Source: Chamaecrista fasciculata | Taxonomy: Eukaryota; Streptophyta; Magnoliopsida; Fabales; Fabaceae | Direction: 5' to 3' | Assembly: GCA_003254925.1 (NCBI GenBank) | Contig: QANZ01032509.1 | Span: forward strand, 55,385 to 119,384 | Length of the DNA: 64,000 nt | In this document: in pieces, positions 1-11,645 of the stretch | How the letters are laid out: each line of letters opens with the position of its first letter | How positions within the stretch are numbered: position 1 is the stretch's first letter | Position numbers and translations under genes: made by a program | Notes under the pieces: model-generated | What the model saw: only the letters and a program-made list of their open reading frames with translations | The model's database searches: none | Told to the model about the DNA's origin: nothing

Positions 1-3000
1 TTTTTTTTTTTTTTTGCATGTACAATACAGGAACAACAGTAAAAAAATAAACCAAAACATTGGCACATCTCACATGACGACTAGTGTATCTCCTAAGGTC
101 ATGCACAACATTGTTTAAATTAGTAAAGCATATTGCAAGTCAAATCAAATCAAATCAATTTCTCTTTAATCCGATTAATACTTCTTCATTGACCTATTAT
201 AATTTTTTTTCTTGGCCATATATATAATTATTATAACACTTTGCACTCAAAATACCTCATGCTAAGGCATTACAGGCGGAGTGATTGCATCTAATTGAGG
301 AGCAAAATATACAAATAAAACAAGGAGTCACACCTTGACTCTAATTTCACCAATTGAATTGACATTCAACAACTTTGAAAGTTTCAAATTGTGCCACATC
401 TTAATTTCATTTTATAGAGAAATACTTCTATAATTATTAATTAAATTGTCAAACGGAGTGTACATTAGGGGCATAACGTTTTTTTGGTGAACAATGGAAC
501 CAAACTCATAGTTGCAAAAGTTAAGAACTGTTTAAACTTTAAACATTTTGATGGACTGTGTAATTAATGCATTTATTTAGTATTAAAATTCTTTATTAAT
601 CTCGTTTGTCTCTTTTGCATTATTTTTTCAATCCATTGTCCATTGATATCCCTTATGAAATATTTGGTGCCCTTCATACTAAATTTGAATATACTCCATA
701 CATAAAAAAAAAATATAAATTTACCAAAATCCTTCCTTTCTTATCAATCACTTTTCATTCCTAAATCCAGAATGGTAGCAAAGTGAATCGACAGAAAAAT
801 AAAAAAAGTTGTATGCTCTGATTGTCTCTGTCAGATATTAAATGCCATGAACAAATAAAGTTACTATGGTGATAAAGAAGACATCATTAATGTCGTAATT
901 GCTTCAGTATCAATTTACGATTAACAAATCATGGAGGGCTACATATCTGCATTAAAAAAATAGTAGAAGAATAGGCGACAGAGATATGATACCAATGTAT
1001 AAATGTATCTATTTTTTTTTTGGTCAAACTCTTAAATTGAGCTTTTATGTACGGATAAATTTTAAATTGGTCATTTATCTTTTATTTGATTCAAATTAAC
1101 CCTTATATATTTTTACAATGTTTTAAATTGATCCTAAAAATACTTTTAATATGTAATTTGGCCTAATTTGTTAGCGATTTTAATAATTTGATAGAGAAAG
1201 AACTTTTCAATAATTAGCACATAGTTTTGAATTCGTCGCATCCCGACTTGGAATAAAATACACATAACTAATTTCATTTATTTGACTGTGAAACGACTTA
1301 TCCACTTTTGAAATTCAAATTGACCTCGTTTGTTAATAGTTCTAAAGTACTTATCAAAAGAAATGCTTAACTCTGTATTTATCGCATTTGAGTTTGAAAT
1401 GAGAGAGATATGACCACAATTAATATTTTTAGGACCAATTTAAAAAATCATGAAAATATGTAAGACTAATCTGAAACAAGTGAAGAATAAGAGACTAATT
1501 TGAAATCTACCTCGTAGATAAAGGACCAATTTGAGACTTTAACCTATTTTTTTTCTTCTTAGAGAAACAGACAGAGAGGCACACAGAGAGGACTTATATT
1601 GGGGGGCGCAATAAATGCTAAATAGTTCAGGCCAAAAAATAAAAAATAAAAAATAAATGCTAAATAGCAATTATGGTGAAAGTAAAGCTAAAACGGAATT
1701 AAATCCAAATGAAATCCAGATTAATAATGGCTCATAATTATGACCAAAATTAACTTTTCATTAATGTGAGTGGATGCTGAGCATTAGAAAAATAAGGAAA
1801 CGTGGCAATCAGTCAGAGTGTTTTGTTCATAATTACAGATTACACCTACGATTAGTAAGATTCCGGATTCTCTAGGAAAAGAGAAGAGGGTATAAAAAAT
1901 ATTTATTAAATGAGGCCACAATTTCTATTTATTTTATAAATGACATTGTTCACTCCTTTTATGTTTGGTCAACGTTTTTTAGTTTTAACTCACTAAAGAG
2001 TAAAAGACTAAAACTGGCATAGTTCTTTCTTTTATTCACTTTTCACACGACATAACGCCTTCTTGGATAACCCCACATCCAATCACTATCGTACAGACAA
2101 AAACTACGGCCAGTAATAATCTCAATTCTAAATTTTTATAATTTTTTTCTTAAATAAAAGTTTTTTTTTTCTATTTATTTAGAGATTTGGAAAATTACTT
2201 CAGTTCCCCAATCATGTGAAGCAGAATAGACTGAAAAACCCACTCGAGTACCGACACCCGGAGAGTAGGAAGAATTCACTGGCTGAAGGGCCATATCTTT
2301 TATTAATCATTTTGAATATAATAAAATAAATGATTTCATACGTAAAAATTGATATTAATATAAGATACCATATGAATACAAACATATTAATATGTTAAAT
2401 TTTTAAAATTTTATAAAATGACACGATATATATATAAATAATTAAAATTTATAAATTTTGATGAGAATTTTAAAAATTGTAATATTTATTTGTAATAAAT
2501 GTCATATTTATTATTAATTTATATATTTGTCATGTTAAAATAAAAAAAATTTATATTTTGAAAACTTATGAATTTTGTCGCATGAGTATTGAACATTTAT
2601 GAAATATGAACATACACACTGTCACACCATCAAAATGAAGTATTCATATAGTTCATAGTTTTATTCTCTTGAAAAAGAAAATACATACTATTTAAATATA
2701 AAATAATATATTTATTGGGAGAATTAAATATTCTTCTTTATTAACATCAAATTAATTTTAATAATAAATAATTTTATATTAATATATTATTTAAATAATA
2801 TCTCAAATGTAATATATTCTGAATATAATCATCTTAATAAAAAGGTATGGCATATAAATTGAGATCAAATTAATCAAAATGAAATTTTAAAAATCCATCA
2901 AATAACACAAAAAACCATTTTTTATTTTGTAACTTGCTTAAGAAAATAATATTTTATTAATACACTATTGGTAAATATTATAACTTCTTGATCACATTGA

Positions 3001-3370
3001 AATTTATTAAAAATATTTTCATTAAAAGTGTTTGATCTTCACTTTAATAACTTTCTATTGAGACAAAAATTAATAATTCAATACTTACTAAAAACAAAAT
3101 AAATAAAAACGAGTGAAAAATTAATTGTGATTATATATTATATATATAAAGGCCTTGTATTTATGGGAAAAAAAAGATATTTGTGTAAAATAAAAAGAAA
3201 AAGTGAAGAGCTTTAATATAGAAAAACTATTGTTAGCACACCTCAATTTTCAGCCACTGTACATAAATCTCAATATAGAAAAGAGATATACAACGAATAA
3301 AAATTTAGATACCCTAAGAATAGTCATTTCCAACAATTTTTCTAAAAAAAAGAAAAGGCAATTACCAAAA
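1..3370. other. AT-rich intergenic region upstream of CSLA
   Basis: I see no coding exon here on either strand. The region is strongly AT-rich with long A and T runs, starts with a poly-T run at the window edge, and holds one inverted-repeat element at 1022-1544 (listed separately). Positions 2300-3150 are almost pure A/T with no recognisable structure. The last part presumably contains the distal promoter of the CSLA gene. Confidence 0.6.
1022..1544. mobile_element. MITE-like inverted-repeat element (family shared with 42038, 43527, 46121)
   Basis: The left end (ggtcaaactcttaaattg) and the right end (caatttgagactttaacc) are inverted copies, and the similarity extends inward over about 100 bases on each side with phrases such as 'aggaccaattt'. 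There is no coding capacity. The interior has the same 'gcgacgaattc/gagtttgaaatgag' vocabulary as copies further along the window, so they form one non-autonomous family. A clean target-site duplication is hidden by T-runs on both flanks. Confidence 0.55.
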
Positions 3371-3375
3371 TTTGA

Positions 3376-3385
3376 CTATAAAAAC
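3376..3385 (+). promoter_or_regulatory. Candidate TATA box of CSLA gene
   Basis: The string ctataaaaac lies about 30 bases before a CT-rich stretch (3420-3440), which is a typical plant transcription start environment. That would give a 5' leader of about 200 bases containing CT and GA repeats before the ATG at 3618. This is inferred from sequence only. Confidence 0.4.
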
Positions 3386-3617
3386 AACAGCTTTTCTTTG
3401 TTCATCTATTGCGTCCCTCATTCTATCTCTCTCTCTCAAACACAGAATGCCTCTGTTTTGCTCTGTCTCACTATTGTAATAGTCCCAATTGCGAGAGACA
3501 GAGAAAAGGCTCAAAAAAAAATAAAAACAGAGAGAGAGAGAAAAATAAAACTAGCCTCTACCCTCAATTCACAATCAGCATCATCATCTTCATCTACTTT
3601 CTGTAATTACTAGAAAA

Positions 3618-6600
3618 ATGGTGGATTCAGCCGAAACCAAACTTTTCATACAGGATTCTTTCCCCGGCGTGAGTTATGACTTTGGCAGTCAGATTAAGCT
3701 TATTTGGGATGTTCTGAAATCGCCATTGATTGTCCCTCTTTTGAATCTCGGCGTCTATGTTTGTTTAGCGATGTCTCTCATGCTTTTCATGGAAAGGCTT
3801 TATATGGGTATCGTCATCATCCTCGTCAAACTGTTTTGGAAAAAACCAGAGGAGCGTTACAGATATGAACCCATTGAAGACGATGCTGAAATGGGATCTT
3901 CCAATTTCCCCGTCGTCCTCATCCAAATCCCAATGTTCAATGAACGAGAGGTAATTATGACGAATATAATGCCATTATTTGTTTTGTCTTTTATGTTGTT
4001 TGTTTTCTGGCAAAATGAAAAAGTGTTGAAACCGTTTTTCTTGGTTTGGTTTGGTTCAGGTTTATAAGGTCTCCATTGGAGCAGCTTGTAACCTTTCATG
4101 GCCTGCCGACCGTCTTGTGATTCAAGTGCTCGATGATTCTACTGACCCCACCGTCAAGGTAAAATCAAACGATTAAATTGTGACATGATTAATCATTATT
4201 GAGAATGATGCTTAATTTATGCTTCAATGTGCAATCCTCTGCTTTTTACCATGTGGACTGAATATGTGTTCTGTTTTGATGAATGTTCTGCCCTTTCAAG
4301 TCATGGTTTCAAGTCCCAAGACAAATACCAAAAGACTTTTTTTTTTCTTCTTCCCTGAGAAATACACTGTAGTCTCTCTCTCCGTCTGTGCGAATTCCGA
4401 AACTGACAATTTCAGCGCATGGAATCACTGCATTTATGATTTGGGTTTTGAATAAAACGAACTAATTTTAATGAGTTTATGGATGGCATTGATGTTTTTG
4501 GATTATTATTACAGCAAATGGTGGAGCAAGAGTGCCTGAGATGGGCGAGCAAAGGCTTAAACATAACGTATCAAATCAGAGAGAACAGAACAGGATACAA
4601 AGCCGGTGCTCTCAAAGAAGGCCTTAAACGAAGCTATGTCAAACACTGCGAATACGTCGCCATTTTCGACGCCGATTTCCGGCCGGAGCCTGACTTTCTC
4701 CGGCGGGCCATTCCCTTCTTAGACGGCAATCCCGAGCTTGCTCTCGTTCAAGCTCGCTGGAGATTCGGTAACAATTTGATCCCTTCTCTCACGATAGTCC
4801 TTGAAGATTAAAATGATATATTTATTAATTTTTTACTAATTAAATAGTATACCGTTTTAATCTGACTAAATTGTTAATTTATCTTTTTTTTATCTAATAG
4901 AACTTTTTGCTGTATTTGTGAAATTAACTGTGTCGGTGGTAATGGTAATGAAAGTTAGGCATCTTTTTTGTTTTTGGTTGTGCCATTTTTGGTGTGATTT
5001 TTGTTCTCATTCTCTCTAATCAGTAAATCGTGTGTAGTGTAACCAACCTTTTTTTCCTTTTCTTGCGACTGCATGGAAGGGGAAGAGAAGGCCTAATGGG
5101 GCCCACAATAACAAAACCATCAATCACGCGTGGGGACCACTCCATCGTCAAGCCTGTTTTCCTTCACAGGATATGGGCTCCACGTAATCAAAATACATAT
5201 ATAACCCCGACTCTTAACTTATATATATATATAAATAACGTTAATCTAGTGATTCTAGTCTATTATGATATTGACGTAATTGTCCTTCAAAAATCTTGCG
5301 AGATAATCATGTAATAGACTAGAATAGTCATATTCAATTTAGTCATAGTCGATGATGTCTGTTTCATCGTATTACGGGGGCTTCCTCAGTCTGACCGGCA
5401 TGGATTGTGTGAGTTGATTCTGGTAGTTACTTATGTCACTAACGGGGTAAAACTGTAATTTCCCACGTGCTTTTTTTGTAATATCTCACAATTAGAATTT
5501 TACCAGGAAAAAACCCGATGTGGGTTGCACCATGTGCTTAATGGTGGACCTCACTTTTGTGTTGCCGACACTTCAGACCCCAAAAAAAAAATATCCCTCA
5601 CTTTAACTCACGCTCTGTATATATTATGACGTGGCGTTTTACTATTGGAGTGAGGACAAAAAAATTAATTGAAGAATTTTTACTGATTCAGTTTTGTTTT
5701 TTTTTTGGGACAGTGAATGCGGATGAATGTTTGTTGACAAGGATGCAAGAAATGTCTCTGGATTACCATTTCACAGTGGAGCAAGAAGTTGGATCAGCCA
5801 CTCATGCTTTCTTTGGTTTCAATGGTATTAATTAAACTCTTAATTAATTAATTAATTAATCAATCTCAACAACACTATGAACATATAATATAATACTTTA
5901 TTGTATCCCAAAATGCAGGCACAGCAGGTGTTTGGAGAATTGCCGCAATCAACGAAGCAGGAGGATGGAAAGACAGAACAACAGTGGAAGACATGGATCT
6001 TGCTGTTCGTGCTAGCCTCAGGGGCTGGAAATTTCTCTACCTTGGAGACCTTCAGGTATATATATACATATACATATACATATATGTAATATAATTTCTT
6101 AAATATTAATGTTGTTGTCGCGTGACCAAAAAGTTACGTTTTCAAAGTCTGAAAACAGTCTCTCTGCAAAAGCAAGGGTAAGGGGGTAAGGCTGCGTACA
6201 TCGTAACCGCCCCCATACTTCACCTAACAGGAGTCTCGTACACTGAACCGTCCTTTTTAGTAAATACTAATTACATTTCAAAGATTTGCATTTTACACTG
6301 ACATTTTACAATGTAGGCCAAAAGTGAGCTTCCCAGTACCTTGAGAGCCTTCAGATTCCAGCAGCATCGATGGTCTTGCGGTCCGGCTAATTTGTTTCGC
6401 AAGATGGTGATGGAGATTGTAAGGAACAAGGTGAGTTGAGAGTAGAATTGTGATGTTTATATATAAATTATGATGTTTATATATAATAAGAATTAATTGT
6501 TTGGGTGAAAATATTTGTGCAGAAAGTCAGGTTCTGGAAGAAAGTGTATGTCATATACAGCTTCTTCTTCGTGCGTAAGATCATAGCTCACATGGTGACA

Positions 6601-7289
6601 TTCTTCTTCTACTGTGTGGTGCTTCCCCTCACAATTTTGGTCCCTGAAGTCCAAGTTCCAATTTGGGGTGCTGTTTACATTCCTTCCATCATCACCATCC
6701 TCAACTCTGTTGGAACTCCAAGGTATACACTATATATATATATTCATCTTTTTTTTTGTTTTGTTTTGTTTTAGTCCTTTTGTGATCTAATTATATTAAT
6801 ATGACTCTCAATTGTGTCAGGTCCATTCACCTATTGTTTTACTGGATTCTGTTTGAGAATGTGATGTCTCTGCATCGTACTAAGGCAACACTCATCGGTC
6901 TGTTTGAAGCCGGAAGAGTCAATGAGTGGGTTGTCACCGAAAAACTTGGAGACTCTGTCAACAAGACCAAAGCTGATGCTGCTAAGAATAAAACCAACCA
7001 TATCATCAAATCAGCCAAAAAATCGCGACTCAGAATTAGCGAAAGGTCAGAATTTTCAGTGTTAATTACGCGTACCATTATCATTATTTCATTAATGAAT
7101 GAATTAACTAACATTGTAATGTTGAACATGAACAGGTTCAATTTACTAGAGCTGGGGTTTGCAGCCTTCCTCTTCTTATGTGGATGCTATGATTTTGTGC
7201 ATGGGAATAACAATTACTTTATATACCTCTTCCTTCAGACCATAACATTCTCAATAGTTGGATTTGGCTATGTTGGCACCATTGTTTGA
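3618..7289 (+). CDS. CSLA: Cellulose synthase-like A, glucomannan 4-beta-mannosyltransferase
   Basis: This is a nine-exon gene for a Golgi GT2 enzyme that polymerises GDP-mannose (and GDP-glucose) into the beta-1,4-mannan backbone of hemicellulose. Exons: 3618-3950, 4060-4158, 4515-4767, 5714-5824, 5919-6055, 6317-6430, 6523-6722, 6821-7045 and 7136-7289. The frame stays open across all junctions and gives 541 residues, normal for CSLA (about 530-560). Visible GT2 hallmarks are DDS near 136, DAD at 196-198, ED near 289, and QQHRW (the QxxRW box) at 326-330. An N-terminal membrane segment (about 40-80) and a cluster of C-terminal segments flank the catalytic loop. Residues [10 protein letters not shown] and [19 protein letters not shown] are diagnostic for the family. 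It most resembles the CSLA2/CSLA9 branch; I do not assign a number. Intron 3 is the longest (about 950 bases). Confidence 0.95.
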
Positions 7290-9320
7290 AGCCTCTGTAT
7301 GAATCACCAGCATCATCAATCAGGAGTATTTAATTTTGTTTTCCTTTTTGAAATGTTTGTGTTGATACAACTTTCTAGTTTCTCCTCTATTAAGAAAAAA
7401 GAAAAATGTAGAGGGGTCATTTCTTCTGCCAACAAATTGCTCTGTAGCAAGTCATCAGCAAATTTTGGCCAAGACAAGTTTCCCTTTAAATTTTAAGCTA
7501 CAAATATTCATAGCAGAAAGTGGTGATAAAAAGCATTACATAATAGGCTTGAGCTAGAGGCTAAGGAAGAAGATCTTCCAAAATTTGCTTCATTATTAGA
7601 GTCTTTTAGTTAGCTAGTAGATAATTCTCTTCTGGGTTACTGCATAGGATATTATTCTGTGAGATCTTATGTAATCATTTCAGGAATCCTCTATGTAAGC
7701 CTTTTGTGCTTTACTTTAGTCTGAACAAAAAAAAGAAAACTTGAAATTCCTGTTACTTGTCATTTTTGTCTTAGGAATGAATGTTATATATGCTGCCTTG
7801 TTCATAATTTTTCTTCCGAGTCGAAACTGAAGAACATGTGATAATGATTAAGGATTGAACATAGAACCATATGTAAATCATCAACAAATGAAATAAGAAT
7901 GAAGAAAATCAACAACCAAATCCGTTATCCTCTTGAATTGAAAAGTTGATGTGAATTAGAGTCCCTACAAAAGGGTCCTTTTCTTTTCTAATTTCTTTAT
8001 CTTTACCTGTCAGAAAAGCATCGGCTATCATCTCTTTAGTGTTGAATTCACAGCATCCATGTGTTATAAAAATAAAAACACAAGGATAAGAAATCACATG
8101 ACTTGTTGCACACCTAGGCCTACTAGCTAAGCTGTTTGCCATAATATTCACTCACACAAGTACATCATACTGTGAAACAAGATTTACCAGCAGTGGAAAT
8201 GTGACTCAACAAAGCAGTATTTCCGAAACCAAAGGTTGACACTTGAGTACAAAAAGATTCTATTATTCTGATTCTCTATTATATCATCACATAACCATGC
8301 TTCACAGTACTTCACAGTTCACACTGCTGTTTTGACGACAAAGTACCCTTTTTTTTCTTTAGCTTTCACAAAAAAAAGAACTTAAGTATCTTTTTGGGGA
8401 ACACTTCAATGTTCCTTTGCATGCCTTTGTGCCCATTCATATGTATATAATAATTTGATAATTTGTGTTGGCAAAGCAAACCTCATGGTGACAGTTATAT
8501 ATTTTAGTTACCTGAAACACAAAGTGTCATCATAAATCAATGAATGTTAATTGCACGTACAAGAAATTATATAAACTTTTTGCTTATTCTCAAGTTTGAT
8601 TATTTNGGGGAACACTTCAATGTTCCTTTGCATGCCTTTGTGCCCATTCATATGTATATAATAATTTGATGATAATTTGATAATTTGTGTTGGCAAAGCA
8701 AACCTCATGGTGACAGTTATATATTTTAGTTACCTGAAACACAAAGTGTCATCATAAATCAATGAATGTTAATTGCACGTACAAGAAATTATATAAACTT
8801 TTTGCTTATTCTCAAGTTTGATTATTTTACTCCTGTCTTTATTGTTTTAAAGATGAGATATAAATTTGCTGACATTCAATAAATACAGAGTATGGCTTGT
8901 TTTGATATGTTTAATCCATTGTAATTGCTTCACTAGCTCTCTGATACGGGATACCTATTAGGAGAGGCTCAACGAATAATCTTGGGGAAAAAAAAGAAAT
9001 ATGACTACAGTAATGAACAAGAATCTATTACACCTTTGACATTTTCTTTCTCTAAATAATTATTTCTCTTTCAATATTACATCTATAACTACAGGGATCC
9101 AAATTCCTACCATAATAGATCCATAATTTAAGATTTCACTAGGAAACTTATAAATGGAGTACCGAGAAAAAACTTCCTCATCTATATGAACCTAGCAACT
9201 ATAGAAACTGAGAAAAATATTATAGAAATTTCAGACGACAGTGATGAGTCTGACCACAAAAAAAAAAAAAAANTCGGCAAGAAGGTTCCATAATGGTTTT
9301 ATTAGATGATTCTAACATCT
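7290..9320. other. CSLA 3' UTR and intergenic DNA with assembly repeat
   Basis: The first 400-450 bases after the CSLA stop are T-rich and look like a 3' UTR. The rest shows no exon that I can support. It includes the duplicated 210-base segment around the N at 8606 and a poly-A run ending in an N at 9273. Confidence 0.5.
8396..8827. repeat. Near-identical direct repeat flanking a single N
   Basis: Positions 8396-8605 and 8607-8827 carry the same sequence, differing mainly by an 11-base insertion (an extra 'gataatttgat'-type unit) in the second copy. A single N at 8606 separates them. This pattern is expected when two overlapping contig ends, perhaps from two haplotypes, were placed side by side without merging. 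Confidence 0.8.
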
Positions 9321-9392
9321 GCGTTTGTAGTCCAACGGTTAGGATAATTGCCTTCCAAGCAATAGACCCGGGTTCGACTCCCGGCAAACGCA
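9321..9392 (+). tRNA. tRNA-Gly (anticodon TCC)
   Basis: A 72-base cloverleaf fits with no mispair in the acceptor (GCGTTTG with CAAACGC, discriminator A). The D-arm contains the A-box-like tagtccaacggttagg. The anticodon stem ATTGC/GCAAT encloses loop CTTCCAA with anticodon TCC. The T-arm is CCGGG-TTCGACT-CCCGG. No intron and no encoded CCA, as expected for a nuclear gene. T-runs from about 9403 onward can act as Pol III terminators. Confidence 0.97.
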
Positions 9393-9515
9393 AAATAACC
9401 TTTGTTTTCTTTTGTTCTGATTTTTCATGTCGTTTATGCCTTAAGTTTGTTTTATCTCTTCTTTTAAGCAAAACGACATAGAACACAAGAAGAAACCAAA
9501 AATATGAAAAAAAGA

Positions 9516-9598
9516 TGCTGGCTGTGGGGTTCGAACCCACGCGCACTTATGTGCAGAAGATCTTAAGTCTTCCCCCTTAACCTCTCGGGCAAACCAGC
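9516..9598 (-). tRNA. tRNA-Leu (anticodon TAA)
   Basis: Read on the minus strand, an 83-base class II tRNA folds: acceptor GCTGGTT with AGCCAGC (one G-T pair), anticodon stem GAAGA/TCTTC with loop CTTAAGA giving anticodon TAA, a long variable arm (TGCACATAAGTGCG), and T-arm GTGGG-TTCGAAC-CCCAC. It matches the nuclear plant tRNA-Leu(UAA) type and has no intron. It is convergent with the tRNA-Gly gene about 120 bases away. Confidence 0.96.
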
Positions 9599-9875
9599 CA
9601 CTTGGTACATCAGCGTCGTAATCCTCTATATATACTCATACTAGTTTATGATTCTTCCTAAATCTTGGAGAACCGTCTAGAAGTTGAAGGAAGGATTGAC
9701 AAATCACAAAAGAAAACAATACGAAAACTAACAAGTGTCCTTCCATATGAATGAATCTCTTATTACATTGTTTCTCTTTGAGCTCTCTCAATCTTCTTGT
9801 TTGCAATTCCATCTTCATCAGTTGAATCGAATAGTTATCTATCTATCTAGCTAGCTAGCTAGCTAGGGTTTTCCA

Positions 9876-11645
9876 ATGGCGGAGCATTTAGCATCCATAT
9901 TCGGTACCGAGAAAGACAGAGTGAATTGCCCTTTCTATTTCAAAATTGGCGCCTGCAGGCATGGCGATCGCTGTTCTAGACTCCACACTAAGCCCAGCAT
10001 TAGCCCCACCCTCCTTCTCTCTAACATGTATCTGCGTCCCGATATGATCACTCCCGGCGTCGATGTCCACGGTCAGCCTATCGATCCCCGCGCAATTCAG
10101 GAACATTTCGAGGTTCTTCTTTCTTTCTTTCTTTCTGTGCATCACCTCTTCTTATTGTGTCTTTAATTTGATTTCAATTTTTATTATGTCGGTGCTACTG
10201 TTGTGATTGCAGGAATTCTATGAAGATTTGTTTGAGGAATTGAGCAAGTATGGGGATATTGAAAGCCTCAATGTTTGTGATAACCTCGCCGATCACATGG
10301 TACGAGCTTTTTTCCTACCACACTCTTGCTGTTTTCTGTATGCCACCAATTAGATGGGGATTTGGAAGATGAAAAAAAAAGAAAAGACTAAACTAACAAT
10401 TTGGTCTCTAAAAGATTACTGGATTGACAACGTAGTCCTTGAAAGATTACACATTTAGCCCTTTCAAGATCAAAACAGTATACTCTTTACTACTTGAAAG
10501 ATTAAAACAATATCTATTTAGTTCATAAAAAGGATTAATTAGTATACCGTTTCGATATTTTATGGACTAAATTGTGCATTTCAATCTTTGAGGGACTGAG
10601 TTGTCAGTTCAGTAATCCTTCGGGAATCAAATTATTAGTTTACTCTAAGAAAAATTATATATACCTTTGTTATGCTATAAATTAAGTGACACCTGTATAT
10701 GTAATATGTTCTGGCAGGTGGGCAATGTGTACGTTCAGTTCAGAGAGGAAGAGCATGCTGCAAATGCGCTAAGGAATCTCACTGGAAGATTTTATGCAGG
10801 TGAGTTATATATAGTTTTGGTTTGTTATGTTTTCTATATCATTCTTAGGAAGTTTTTGATATCTGTCAAATATGTAATGATCATCGAATAGAATAGATTG
10901 GCTGACATATTTCTCTAGATTATACTGATGGTGTCAAATGAAATTGTGAAACATCGTGCAGGTCGGCCGATCATTGTTGACTTCTCTCCCGTAACAGACT
11001 TTCGTGAGGCCACTTGCAGGCAATATGACGAGAATACCTGCAACCGCGGTGGCTATTGTAACTTCATGCACTTGAAAAGAATTAGCAGGTAAGAGCTTAT
11101 TCCATGATTTTCATGTTATGGGCAGTAATAGACTTTTAGTGTTTTGCTCTCTTTTTGTTTGTGCATCGAACTTAAAATCGCAATATTTTCTGTAATTTGT
11201 TATCTGCAGGGATTTGAGGCACCATTTATTTGGGAAGTACCGTAAAAGTTACAGTAGAAGTAGGAGTAGAAGCAGAAGCCCTTATAGGCATCGAAGCTAT
11301 GAGGAGCGTTCTCATCGTAGTCGTAGCAGAAGAGATGATGACAGAGACTATTACTATGAAAGTCGTAGCAGGAAACACCGGAGTGTAAGTCCTAGACGCC
11401 AGAGGGGACGGAGCTGTAGTCGTAGTCCTGGAGGAAGGAAGAACCACAGTCCAGTCAGAGAAGGCAGTGAGGAGAGACGTGCTAGAATTGAACAGTGGAA
11501 CCGGGAGAAGGAAGAGCAAGAACATGAGAATAAGGTTAAAGGTGAGGAAAACAATAGTGGAAGCTTTGGTTACAGTGGGTCTGTAAATGATCACCAGTAT
11601 CAGCGGCAACAGCAAATTCCACAGGAGGAAGCATATGGATATTGA
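9876..11645 (+). CDS. U2AF35: Splicing factor U2AF small subunit (U2AF35)
   Basis: Encodes the small subunit of the U2 auxiliary factor, which recognises the AG at 3' splice sites and recruits U2 snRNP in the nucleus. Exons: 9876-10112, 10213-10299, 10718-10799, 10962-11088 and 11210-11645; the frame is continuous and gives 322 residues. Two CCCH zinc fingers are visible: C18-C27-C33-H37 (CX8CX5CX3H) and C154-C162-C168-H172. They flank the U2AF homology motif, an RRM with the VYVQF RNP1-like strand. The C-terminus has an RS domain (about 187-245) rich in SRSRSRS, then a charged and glutamine-rich tail ending EEAYGY. The ATG follows a (CTAG)n-like repeat at 9848-9866. Intron 2 holds a MITE at 10386-10648. 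The RS domain is the kind of substrate phosphorylated by SRPK kinases, one of which is encoded at 38519-41843. Confidence 0.96.
10386..10648. mobile_element. Inverted-repeat MITE in U2AF35 intron 2
   Basis: The left end (agactaaactaacaatttgg) and the right end (caaattattagtttactct) are inverted copies. The similarity continues with 'attactggattgacaac' against 'gttgtcagttcagtaat', so the whole segment can fold back. No coding capacity. The same family appears in intron 1 of the S28 peptidase (from 55929). Confidence 0.6.

Noticed and set aside
3203..3613. A 136-codon frame just upstream of the CSLA start
   Set aside because: It lies in the leader and promoter, is low-complexity (Ser/Lys/Arg repeats from CT and GA tracts), overlaps the candidate TATA box and has no recognisable domain.
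11226..11615. A 129-codon minus-strand frame across the last U2AF35 exon
   Set aside because: It is the antisense shadow of the repetitive RS-domain codons; the sense frame gives a well-known protein.
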